A program made the translations under genes and the position numbers. Positions 1-7,769 of a stretch of 64,000 nucleotides of DNA are shown here, piece by piece. Source of the DNA: Nitrospira sp. (GTDB lineage Bacteria > Nitrospirota > Nitrospiria > Nitrospirales > Nitrospiraceae); NCBI GenBank assembly GCA_024331045.1, contig JANDJC010000003.1:1-64000 (forward strand), read 5' to 3'. The first letter of the stretch is position 1. Each line of letters opens with the position of its first letter. The notes under the pieces are model-generated. The model had not been told where the DNA came from. It saw only the letters and a program-made list of their open reading frames with translations, and did no database searches.

Positions 1-10
1 CAGATTCTGA

Positions 11-322
11 GTGAAGACGACCACCATGCCCAAGCGCCAGACGCCTAACCATCCTTCTCGTTCCGCCCCCGAGCCCCATCGCCATCGCTCAGGGCGCTGC
101 CTCCGCATTCTTCGTGCCTTGTCGGCTTTTATCGACGACGAGCTGCCACGCCAGGTTTGCCAGGAGATCCGTCAACATCTGGGAACCTGCCCTCGATGCG
201 AGGAGTTTGTTGCCTCCCTTCGCCAGACCGTTTCCCTCTGCCGCCACATTCCCGCGCCGGTTCTTTCAGCCCACGACCGTGCCCTGATGCGAGAGAAAAT
301 TCTGGCGGCTGTCCGCCGGTGA
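11..322 (+). CDS. Zinc-finger anti-sigma-factor-like protein (zf-HC2 type)
   Basis: A 103-residue soluble protein with an anti-sigma zinc-binding signature: a His-x3-Cys-x2-Cys element at H56, C60 and C63, with C30 as the likely fourth ligand and the usual acidic stretch (FIDDEL) between them. Members of this family bind ECF sigma factors and release them on a redox or envelope signal. There is no transmembrane helix, so it would act in the cytoplasm. The first possible start is GTG at 11; ATG at 26 (MPKRQ) is an alternative. The partner sigma factor would be expected just upstream, outside the window, so the pairing is inferred and not seen. Confidence 0.75.
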   Translation: MKTTTMPKRQTPNHPSRSAPEPHRHRSGRCLRILRALSAFIDDELPRQVCQEIRQHLGTCPRCEEFVASLRQTVSLCRHIPAPVLSAHDRALMREKILAAVRR

Positions 323-455
323 TCACTCGTTGGCTGAATCGACCGCCTCCCTCTACCGGCTTTCAACGAGTTTGTGGTACGGTTAAAAGCCAATCACGTT
401 CCTCAACATGACCAAACATGTACAATCCATATACCGCAACAGAAGGACTGTTCTC

Positions 456-2156
456 ATGAGCACAACCCAACGATGGCCGATATTAGTTGCCTGGATTTGT
501 GGGATCAGCACCGTCGTCGGTTTTGACATGGCTGCGTCGGCAGCGTCCCCTTCTCAGAAGAAACAGGGGCTGGCCGAGAAGGCCGCCATTCAGACCGTGC
601 TTGCCTATGCCACCGCAATTTCGCAGGGCGATCGCGTCACGTTCGGCAGATTAGACTTCTCCTGCCAGTATCGACGGCTTACGGAATCGCAACAAGGTTC
701 CTCGGTGTCACACGTATCCCTCTATGAGCAATGTTGGCAGGAGATGGCGCACTCCCATACCCACCTCCTCAAGCGGACGGATCGTGGCATGGACGTCCTC
801 TGGCCCAGTACGGGCCCGCTGGTGTTTTATGGAGATGACCTGCCAGAGCTTCCTGCCTCCGCCTTTGTGATGGATGTGATCGGGCTCACTCCTCCTGGAA
901 GCGGACTCCACCTGACCCCCACGGCTACCAGACGCATTCCCAACGGTTCATTTCGGCTCACGCCGGACGGCCCAATCCTCAGTGTGCCGGCCACCGTCGT
1001 CGAGATGACAGTTCACTACCTGGATCCCTTGACCGCTCCCGTCACCTATGCTCCCGGCACAGTACGGTGGACGAACACGGTGAAGCGGGCCAGAGGAGCG
1101 TTGAAGTCCGTGACCACCCAATGGGTCATGTTCTCCGGACTCAAAAGATACGGATTCGCCGAGGATCGTGCCGTCGTGCTCCGTCCCGTTCCTCAAAGAC
1201 CCGACAGCGCCGGACCCTCGCCCGAGATCATCCCCTTCGCAACAGAAAAAAGCCGTGCGCTCCCAAGCTCATTGGCGTGGTGGGGTCCCCAGGATCAACC
1301 AGGCACGTTGACCGCTGCAGCAGTCAGGGCGGCGTCGTTTCCCGAGTTGCGCGACCGAGTCGCACTGCTCAACCGCGTCCTGATCATTGATCCCAACCAT
1401 ACCGAGGCCCTGACGATTTTATCCAAACACCTCTACTCCGCGCTGCTGCAGCAGGCTGCGGAGAGGCATCACGTGATTGTTAAGACCCCTGCCCTGGCCC
1501 GCCTCCTCAATGAGTTTTACTGGAACATTTATTCAGCGGCTGGCCGAGTGGAACTGGCGAGCACCATGGAGATGGGAGGCTTGACGGATCCAACCCCGGC
1601 GGATCTTCTCTACCGAATGCTGCCGGCTATGGAAACCTTGTCTCGTCTCCACCCTGAACTGTTGGATAATCGATTCCGGCTGGGGATCGCCTACCGGTGG
1701 AACAACGACCAGCTCCCCATGATCCAGACTTTCGAGGCCCTGGTCCGAGATATTCCGGACCACCACCGGCCTCAAAAGGTCGAGGCTCTGCTCCAACTCG
1801 CCTGGTCACGCATCAACAAAGTCGCGTGGAACCGGGTGTTGCACGATCCCGACAGTGTCAAAGCCTATTCGGACGCTGAGGCAGCCCTGACGCTGGCCGA
1901 GCTACCGATCGACAAGTTCTTGGCCGAATACACCATGGCCTACTGCATGATCTTCATGCCGAACTATGGAGATAAGGCGAAGTTGCTCCATCATCTGACG
2001 GAAGCCAAACAATGGTTTGACCAGATCGCCGACAAACATGAGCAGGACGAGATGGTATGGCGGTACTTCCTCCATACGGAACTCCTTAAGGCCGTGCTGG
2101 ACGCCGATCCCATGTTTAAGCCGATCGTGGCTGCCAGCGGAGAGGGACAAGGGTAA
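456..2156 (+). CDS. Unrecognised exported protein with helical repeat C-terminus
   Basis: I do not recognise this 566-residue protein. The ATG at 456 is preferred over the upstream in-frame ATG at 408, because it follows an AGAAGGA element and gives a normal signal peptide: short positive N-region, hydrophobic WPILVAWICGISTVVGF, then an AASA-A type cleavage site around residues 27-31. The N-terminal half looks like a beta-rich domain. The part after about residue 290 is alpha-helical and reads like degenerate tetratricopeptide repeats (LLNRVLIIDPNHTEALTIL and similar). It lies downstream of the anti-sigma-like gene in the same direction, so it may be a target or co-gene of that regulator. No catalytic motif is visible. 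Confidence 0.7.
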   Translation: MSTTQRWPILVAWICGISTVVGFDMAASAASPSQKKQGLAEKAAIQTVLAYATAISQGDRVTFGRLDFSCQYRRLTESQQGSSVSHVSLYEQCWQEMAHSHTHLLKRTDRGMDVLWPSTGPLVFYGDDLPELPASAFVMDVIGLTPPGSGLHLTPTATRRIPNGSFRLTPDGPILSVPATVVEMTVHYLDPLTAPVTYAPGTVRWTNTVKRARGALKSVTTQWVMFSGLKRYGFAEDRAVVLRPVPQRPDSAGPSPEIIPFATEKSRALPSSLAWWGPQDQPGTLTAAAVRAASFPELRDRVALLNRVLIIDPNHTEALTILSKHLYSALLQQAAERHHVIVKTPALARLLNEFYWNIYSAAGRVELASTMEMGGLTDPTPADLLYRMLPAMETLSRLHPELLDNRFRLGIAYRWNNDQLPMIQTFEALVRDIPDHHRPQKVEALLQLAWSRINKVAWNRVLHDPDSVKAYSDAEAALTLAELPIDKFLAEYTMAYCMIFMPNYGDKAKLLHHLTEAKQWFDQIADKHEQDEMVWRYFLHTELLKAVLDADPMFKPIVAASGEGQG

Positions 2157-2203
2157 GAAAAGGAGGGATCTGCTCTTCTCCGCCCGGTCCCGGCCTCAAG
2201 GCT

Positions 2204-2905
2204 ATGATAGTGAGACTGTCGGCTCATAACCTTCGATTCCCACCCGTCGAGCTGGCCTCCCCCGACGGTCTCTTGGCCATGGGAGGTGATTTGCGGCCAG
2301 AGCGGCTGCTTGAGGCCTATCGACATGGCATCTTCCCCTGGTACAACGAAGGCCAACCCATTCTCTGGTGGTCGCCTGATCCAAGAGCCGTGCTCATTCC
2401 ATCCAAACTCCACGTGCCGCGCAGCCTCCGACGCACCGTGCGGCACGGGTCCTTCTCCGTGACGTTCGATACCGACTTTCGTTCGGTGATGGCAGGTTGT
2501 GCTGGTCCCCGCCCACAATACCCTGGAGGTGGCACCTGGATTACCCCCGAGATGATTGAGGCCTACACACGCTTGCACGAGCTGGGCTATGCCCATTCCG
2601 CTGAAACATGGCTCAATGGTCGGTTGGTCGGAGGGCTCTATGGAGTGGCGATCGGTGGAGCATTCTTCGCCGAATCGATGTTCACCCTGGTCGACAATGC
2701 TTCAAAGGTCGCGATGGTCACGCTGGTGCGGCAATTGGCAACTTGGCAGTTCCTGTTGATGGACTGTCAGCAGGACTCTCCTCACATGCGGCGGTTTGGA
2801 GCCGAAACGATCGCTCGCGCTGATTTTCTGGCGATCTTGTCTGAAGCCCTGAAGCGGCCGGGACGACAGGGGCGATGGACGGTAGAACCTTCTTCAGCCC
2901 TCTAG
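2204..2905 (+). CDS. aat: Leucyl/phenylalanyl-tRNA-protein transferase
   Basis: A 233-residue protein, the usual length for Aat. This cytoplasmic enzyme adds Leu or Phe from charged tRNA to proteins with N-terminal Arg or Lys, marking them for ClpS/ClpAP degradation (N-end rule). Family motifs are seen in order: FPWYNEGQPILWWSPDPR near residue 43, GTWIT, HSAETW, GGLYGVAIGGAFFAESMF and a final MDCQ. The start ATG at 2204 places the conserved LRFPP segment at the N-terminus. It lies 47 bp after the preceding exported-protein gene and may be read with it. Confidence 0.95.
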   Translation: MIVRLSAHNLRFPPVELASPDGLLAMGGDLRPERLLEAYRHGIFPWYNEGQPILWWSPDPRAVLIPSKLHVPRSLRRTVRHGSFSVTFDTDFRSVMAGCAGPRPQYPGGGTWITPEMIEAYTRLHELGYAHSAETWLNGRLVGGLYGVAIGGAFFAESMFTLVDNASKVAMVTLVRQLATWQFLLMDCQQDSPHMRRFGAETIARADFLAILSEALKRPGRQGRWTVEPSSAL

Positions 2906-2953
2906 CGCACTAGACCGCCGAGGGGACCAGAGTCGAAGGCATCACCATTCAAA

Positions 2954-2993
2954 CCGGACCGGTCTCGGACGCGCCGGACCAGTCTCGGACGCG
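2954..2993. repeat. Tandem 20-bp direct repeat
   Basis: Two adjacent 20-bp copies, 2954-2973 and 2974-2993, each ending in TCTCGGACGCG and differing at one base (CCGGACCGGTC versus CCGGACCAGTC). They lie between aat and the rhodanese gene, about 110 bp before the rhodanese start. A small local duplication or a regulatory repeat are both possible. Confidence 0.8.
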
Positions 2994-3105
2994 CGGTAGC
3001 ATGGATGCCCTTTCACCTTGCCGAGCGAAGGAATGGGGCCTCAATTTGACAGCCATTTTCGCCGTCGCATATGATTTGTTCCGATCGACAAGGAGGGAAG
3101 CAGCG

Positions 3106-3426
3106 ATGAACTATGTCATCACTCCTCAAGAACTCAAAGTACGACTCGACAGGGGGGATAAGCTCGTGCTCTTGGACGTGCGTGAGCCGTGGGAACACGC
3201 GCTCGCCAAGCTGGACAATTCGATCTTGATCCCCCTCGGCACCCTGCCCTATTCGCTGGATCAATTGAATAAAGACGATGAAATCATCGCCTATTGCCAT
3301 CACGGAATGCGGAGCGGGGACGCCACGGCCTTTTTACTTCAACAGGGGTTTTCAAAGGTGAAAAATCTGATCGGCGGGATCGACGCCTGGTCGCTTCAGA
3401 TTGACAGCCGTATCCCGCGATATTGA
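3106..3426 (+). CDS. Single-domain rhodanese-like sulfurtransferase
   Basis: A 106-residue single rhodanese domain (GlpE/PspE size) that would carry sulfane sulfur as a cysteine persulfide. The active loop is CHHGMRS with the catalytic cysteine at C64; the LLDVREPWEHA element (about 22-32) and the C-terminal GGIDAW motif are also present. The ATG at 3106 is chosen because a perfect AAGGAGG lies at 3090-3096; the open frame upstream of it is not rhodanese-like. There is no signal peptide, so it is cytoplasmic. It is a single gene between aat and a convergent epimerase gene; its sulfur acceptor is unknown. Confidence 0.92.
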   Translation: MNYVITPQELKVRLDRGDKLVLLDVREPWEHALAKLDNSILIPLGTLPYSLDQLNKDDEIIAYCHHGMRSGDATAFLLQQGFSKVKNLIGGIDAWSLQIDSRIPRY

Positions 3427-3485
3427 GCCGTCGTGCTTCTCGCGGTCACGCTCAGCCCATTGGTCGAACCTGTTGACGGAACCGC

Positions 3486-4403
3486 CTACCGACCGCGGAA
3501 GTAGGCGACAGTTTTTTCGAGTCCTTCCGTCAAACCCACCTCCGGCTCCCATCCCACATCCTGCTTGAGACGCGAGGGATCGATCACACTCCGCATCGGT
3601 TCACCGGGCTTCGCTGGCCCGTGAATCTCCTTGCACGGAGCCCCGGTCAACCCGGCCAACAGGCGGAACAACTCATTGATCGAAGTTTCAACACCGGTAC
3701 CGACATTGTAGATGCCCTGCACCTCCTGGCCCATCACGGCCAAATTGGCCTGGACCACGTCGTCCACAAAGACGAAGTCTCTGGTCTGCCGGCCGTTTCC
3801 ATTGATGATCGGCTGTCCGTTGTTTAGCATCTGCTGGATAAAACTCGCGACGATGCCGGCCTCTCCATCGGTCTGTTGTCTCGGCCCATACACATGGGCA
3901 TATCGCAAGCTCACGACCTGAAGGCCGCTGACTCTCTGGTAGTAAGCCAGGTACTGTTCTCCGCAGAACTTGCTGATTCCATAAGCGGACAGCGGCTTGG
4001 GCGGATGCGATTCCGGCGCGGGATGGATTTCCTGTTCTCCATAGATCGCTCCTCCCGATGACGCGAAAATGACTTTTCGCGCACCGTGGTGCGCGGCTTG
4101 ATGAAGCACGTTCATGGTCCCCAGGATGTTAACCTGCGCATCAAGCATTGGATCCTCCATGGATCGACGTTCATTAGCCTGCGCCGCCAGGTGAAACACG
4201 ACGCTGGGCCGCTCGTTCCGAAACACCTTTTCCAGCCGACTGCTCTGGACATCCAATTTGTACAAAACAGCCTGGCGATTCAGATGCTGCTTCTTCCCCG
4301 TTGAGAGGTTGTCAACAACGATTACTTCATGGCTCTCTTCGACCAACCGATCCACGAGGTGAGATCCGATAAACCCCGCCCCCCCTGTCACCAATACTTT
4401 CAT
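3486..4403 (-). CDS. NAD-dependent sugar-nucleotide epimerase/dehydratase (GalE-like)
   Basis: A 305-residue extended short-chain dehydrogenase of the UDP-glucose 4-epimerase type. The NAD-binding TGGAGFIG loop is at residues 6-13, a serine pair at 115-116 and the YxxxK catalytic pair at Y141/K145. It most likely interconverts UDP-hexoses for surface polysaccharide; the exact sugar cannot be read from sequence. The ATG at 4403 follows a good CGGAGGTG ribosome site. It is the last gene of the minus-strand block after tlyA (43-bp gap) and converges with the rhodanese gene. No glycosyltransferase is next to it. Confidence 0.88.
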   Translation of the reverse strand: MKVLVTGGAGFIGSHLVDRLVEESHEVIVVDNLSTGKKQHLNRQAVLYKLDVQSSRLEKVFRNERPSVVFHLAAQANERRSMEDPMLDAQVNILGTMNVLHQAAHHGARKVIFASSGGAIYGEQEIHPAPESHPPKPLSAYGISKFCGEQYLAYYQRVSGLQVVSLRYAHVYGPRQQTDGEAGIVASFIQQMLNNGQPIINGNGRQTRDFVFVDDVVQANLAVMGQEVQGIYNVGTGVETSINELFRLLAGLTGAPCKEIHGPAKPGEPMRSVIDPSRLKQDVGWEPEVGLTEGLEKTVAYFRGR

Positions 4404-4446
4404 CGCACCTCCGATGAGTGGCTATCCAGGCGATCATGGCCGCCGA

Positions 4447-5223
4447 TCAACCAGGACCGGCAGGACCGGCCTCGCCACGTTTCACGATCACGAACGACTC
4501 TTGGTTGCCTTTTTTCCCCTTGAGGGGGGAATCCACCGTTGTCACGAGTGTCAGCCCCAACCCGACCGCGCAATTGACAATCCGCCGCACCGCCTCTTGC
4601 CGCAGCCTCTCGTCCCGCACGATTCCTCCCCGTCCCACATCGCCTTTCCCCACTTCAAACTGAGGCTTCACTAACGCAACCACCATCGCCTCGGAAGCCA
4701 AAAGCGGCAGCACGGCGGGAAGCACCTTCGTGAGCGAAATAAACGAGACATCGATGACGGCCAGATCAATCGGCTCTGGAACGGCCGACGCCGCAAGGTA
4801 CCGGACATTAGTATGCTCCATCAACACAACGCGGGGGTCCTCCCGCAGTCGCCAGGCGAATTGGCCATAGCCGACATCGACTGCATACACGCGGCTAGCC
4901 CCCCGTTGTAGGAGGCAGTCGGTGAATCCTCCGGTGGAACATCCCACGTCCAGACAGACCAGCCCCTGTGGGTCAATTCTTCCGGCATCCAGAGCCGCAG
5001 CCAATTTTTCGCCGCCGCGGCTGACGAACCGTGAACTGCTTGAAACAAGAACGATAGAAGCTGCCGGCGAGATCGCCTTGGCTGGTTTATCAACTACCAC
5101 GCCATCCACTCTGACCTCGCCGGCCAGGATCATCCTCACGGCACGTTCCCGGCTCTCCGCCAGGCCCAAGCTCACCATCACCTGATCAAGCCGTTGTTTA
5201 TGAATCCGTGTGTGGACGCCCAT
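4447..5223 (-). CDS. tlyA: TlyA-family rRNA 2'-O-methyltransferase
   Basis: A 258-residue protein with an N-terminal S4 RNA-binding domain (RLDQVMVSLGLAESRERA, about residues 11-70) and an FtsJ-like SAM methyltransferase domain (CLDVGCSTGGFTDCLL, then AVDVGYGQF and IDVSFISL). TlyA proteins 2'-O-methylate cytidines of 16S and/or 23S rRNA. I chose the ATG at 5223, which gives MGVHTRIHKQRLD like other members. A GTG at 5307 would add 28 residues and overlap xseB. It follows xseA-xseB in the same direction, a common arrangement. Confidence 0.9.
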   Translation of the reverse strand: MGVHTRIHKQRLDQVMVSLGLAESRERAVRMILAGEVRVDGVVVDKPAKAISPAASIVLVSSSSRFVSRGGEKLAAALDAGRIDPQGLVCLDVGCSTGGFTDCLLQRGASRVYAVDVGYGQFAWRLREDPRVVLMEHTNVRYLAASAVPEPIDLAVIDVSFISLTKVLPAVLPLLASEAMVVALVKPQFEVGKGDVGRGGIVRDERLRQEAVRRIVNCAVGLGLTLVTTVDSPLKGKKGNQESFVIVKRGEAGPAGPG

Positions 5224-5285
5224 GAATGGGGGATGATGGGTCGGCTGCGCGAGCGCTTCGCCCGACGGCCCAGCAGACGGAATCG

Positions 5286-5537
5286 TCAGGAGTTGGATTC
5301 TTCCCACTCTCCGTCGCCCGCCATGAAGGCACGGAGTTGTTTTTTGCCGTTTTTGTCCTGGACCAAGATCTCGATTTTTCGCTCGGCCTCTTCCAGAACC
5401 TTCAAACAGTGTTTTGAAAGGCGAACGCCTTCCTCAAAGATCTTGAGTGACTCATCCAGCGACAACTCACCTTTTTCCAGTTCGGCCACAATGGCCTCCA
5501 ATCGGGCCATCGCCTGTTCAAATTTCACCGCGGCCAC
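5286..5537 (-). CDS. xseB: Exodeoxyribonuclease VII small subunit
   Basis: An 83-residue helical protein of typical XseB length. It contains the family core FEQAMARLEAIVAELEKGELSLDESLKIFEEG (described here as about residues 6-37), which forms a helical hairpin that binds the large subunit. Several XseB copies assemble along XseA to make the nuclease that degrades single-stranded DNA. Its 5' end overlaps the 3' end of xseA by 13 bp, so translational coupling is likely. The C-terminal 15 residues are acidic and variable. Confidence 0.93.
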   Translation of the reverse strand: MAAVKFEQAMARLEAIVAELEKGELSLDESLKIFEEGVRLSKHCLKVLEEAERKIEILVQDKNGKKQLRAFMAGDGEWEESNS

Positions 5538-6997
5538 TGTTCGTCCCCTTCGTAAATGGATGGTTTATTGTATAACGAGTCGCCCTGTTCCGTGCAGCGT
5601 GATTCCGTCAGAATTTGCGATACCCGGCACCGAAACGCTCCTCTTGCCAATCGAGCCACGAGGTCCTGCCCCACCGTGACCTGACGGACATCGTGCACCA
5701 CCGAACGCTCCGGCACCGTTTCGATGAGACTGTACCCCCGGCTCAGAACGGCCATCGGACTCAGGGCATAGAGCCTCGCCAGAGAAGAATGGGCCGCTCC
5801 GGTCCGCTGTTCCAAGTACAGACGCATGGCCTGCTTCAGGCGCAACGCCGACTGCGATACCGAGGCCACGGCGTGACGAATACGAGGACCCGGGCTTTTG
5901 ACGGCGGCCTCATGCTGCAAGGCATGGAGCCGCTCCTTTTGGAGCCGCAGCGCATCGTGCATGGCCTGACGCATGCGAATCACCGCCCCGTCCACCCGCT
6001 GCATAGTTTCCAGCACCCGAAATCGAACATTCCCCAACTCCGCTTGAGCCGCGCACAGCCGTCGCCGCTCGCTCTCACAACGGCGCACCAGATATTGCCG
6101 ACATCGGGCCACCCATCCGGCCAGACGATCCACAACCTCACGCAGCACCGGCGCCACCGCCTCGGCGGCAGCCGAGGGGGTTGGAGCCCGAAGATCCGCA
6201 GCAAAGTCGGCCAGGGTCACGTCGATCTCATGACCAACAGCGGAGACGACCGGCACCGACGATGCAGCAATGGCCCGCACGACCCGTTCATCGTTGAACG
6301 GCTGGAGATCTTCCACCGAGCCACCCCCACGCCCGACGATAATCACATCCACGATCCCGAGTTCATTTAATGAATCAAGGGCGGAGACGATTTGTTGTGC
6401 GGCTCCCTCTCCCTGTACCAACACAGGAGCCAGTATGATCCGTATAATTGGACACCGGCGGTGCAACACCGTGAGGATGTCCCTGACAGCGGCACCGGTC
6501 GGCGACGTCACAATTCCCACGGTGCGAGGAAACGCCGGCAGAGATTTTTTCCGATCCGGATCGAACAGTCCCTCGGAGGCCAAGCGTTTCTTGAGTTGCT
6601 CCAGCGCCAGCTGCTGGGCGCCCCATCCCTTGGGCTCCACCTGCTCCAAGACAATTTGATACTCACCTCTCGGCTCGTAGATCGTCACGCGCCCCCTTCC
6701 AATGACGTGCAATCCATCTTCCAAGGCGAATCCTAGTCGGAGCGCCGTGGAGCGAAAGATCACCGCCCGAATCTGGCCGGTGGGATCTTTGAGCGTGCAG
6801 TAGAGATGCCCAGACCCGGGAGCGCGCAGATTGGAAATTTCTCCTTCCAGCCACACATCAGCCACCTCGTTCTCAAGGCAGGCACGGACCAACGCATTCA
6901 GTTCAGAGACAGTGAGAATCCGCCTCGACGAGCCGGCAAGGGGGGAAACGAACAATGACGAAGCGTCCGTAGGGTTTTCCTCCTTCTCACTAATCAA
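5525..6997 (-). CDS. xseA: Exodeoxyribonuclease VII large subunit
   Basis: A 490-residue XseA with an N-terminal OB-fold (TVSELNALVRACLENEVADVWLEGEISN, about residues 29-56), the catalytic domain containing GIVTSPTGAAVRDIL and GRGGGSVEDLQPFND, and a long coiled-coil region that binds XseB. With XseB it makes a ssDNA exonuclease acting in both directions. The longest frame begins with TTG at 6997, which overlaps the ymdB stop (ymdB ends at 6990); no ATG lies between that point and the conserved OB-fold, so a non-ATG start is likely. It is part of the rny-ymdB-xseA-xseB-tlyA run. Confidence 0.93.
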   Translation of the reverse strand: MISEKEENPTDASSLFVSPLAGSSRRILTVSELNALVRACLENEVADVWLEGEISNLRAPGSGHLYCTLKDPTGQIRAVIFRSTALRLGFALEDGLHVIGRGRVTIYEPRGEYQIVLEQVEPKGWGAQQLALEQLKKRLASEGLFDPDRKKSLPAFPRTVGIVTSPTGAAVRDILTVLHRRCPIIRIILAPVLVQGEGAAQQIVSALDSLNELGIVDVIIVGRGGGSVEDLQPFNDERVVRAIAASSVPVVSAVGHEIDVTLADFAADLRAPTPSAAAEAVAPVLREVVDRLAGWVARCRQYLVRRCESERRRLCAAQAELGNVRFRVLETMQRVDGAVIRMRQAMHDALRLQKERLHALQHEAAVKSPGPRIRHAVASVSQSALRLKQAMRLYLEQRTGAAHSSLARLYALSPMAVLSRGYSLIETVPERSVVHDVRQVTVGQDLVARLARGAFRCRVSQILTESRCTEQGDSLYNKPSIYEGDEQWPR

Positions 6998-7769
6998 TCA
7001 GACGGATCCGTTCAAAGTGAAGTGTTTTGCCTATCCGTACATCCAGTTCGAGGAAGACTCCGCAAAAGACGACCGGGCCCGACGCCACCTCGAATCGCCG
7101 CGGCATGCCGGTCAAAAACTTTTCGATGGCGAGCTCTTTTTTGACGCCAATCACGGCGTGCAACGGCCCCGTCATCCCAATGTCAGTGATATAGGCCGTT
7201 CCCTTGGGAAGGATCTGCTCATCCGCCGTTTGCACATGGGTGTGGGTACCGACCACGGCTGTCGCATCGCCGTCCAAGAAATGGCCCATGGCCATTTTTT
7301 CGGAGGTTGCCTCCGCATGCATTTCGACGATCACCGCCGGGGTCTGCTGTTTCAGGCGAGGCAATTCTCGCTGCGCCGTCCGGAAGGGACAGTCGATCGT
7401 AGGCATGTGGGCACGCCCCATTAATTGGAGAACAGCCAATCTCTCGCCTCCCGCTGTTTCCACGATGACGCTCCCGTTTCCAGGCACACCGGGAGGATAA
7501 TTGGCGGGACGCAGCAAACGTGTCTGGCGTGGGAAGTACTCCAAGACTTCTTTTTTGTCCCATGCATGGTTGCCCGTCGTGATGACCGACAATCCCATAT
7601 CGAACAGCTCTTCGGCCAACTCGGGCGTGATGCCGAATCCGCCCGCCGCGTTCTCACCATTGCCGATCACGACATCGATCTGCCGTTGGGCCACCAGCCG
7701 GGGGACGGTGCGGGCGACCGCCCGCCTCCCCGGTTCGCCCATGATATCGCCGATGCACAGCACCCTCAT
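6990..7769 (-). CDS. ymdB: YmdB-family metallophosphoesterase (TIGR00282)
   Basis: A 259-residue calcineurin-like phosphoesterase. Metal-binding motifs are seen in order: GDIMGEPGR (D8), GNGENAAGG (E39-N40), TTGNHAWD (N67-H68), and late histidines in VEMHAEAT and GTHTHVQTAD. Members hydrolyse 2',3'-cyclic nucleotides, and in Bacillus YmdB affects biofilm choice through RNase Y. Its ATG at 7769 overlaps the rny stop (ATGA), so rny and ymdB are translationally coupled as in Firmicutes. This arrangement supports a shared RNA-turnover role. Confidence 0.93.
   Translation of the reverse strand: MRVLCIGDIMGEPGRRAVARTVPRLVAQRQIDVVIGNGENAAGGFGITPELAEELFDMGLSVITTGNHAWDKKEVLEYFPRQTRLLRPANYPPGVPGNGSVIVETAGGERLAVLQLMGRAHMPTIDCPFRTAQRELPRLKQQTPAVIVEMHAEATSEKMAMGHFLDGDATAVVGTHTHVQTADEQILPKGTAYITDIGMTGPLHAVIGVKKELAIEKFLTGMPRRFEVASGPVVFCGVFLELDVRIGKTLHFERIRLID

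Noticed and set aside
5224-5307. N-terminal extension of TlyA to a GTG at 5307
   Set aside because: The added 28 residues are not TlyA-like and overlap xseB; the ATG at 5223 fits the family start.
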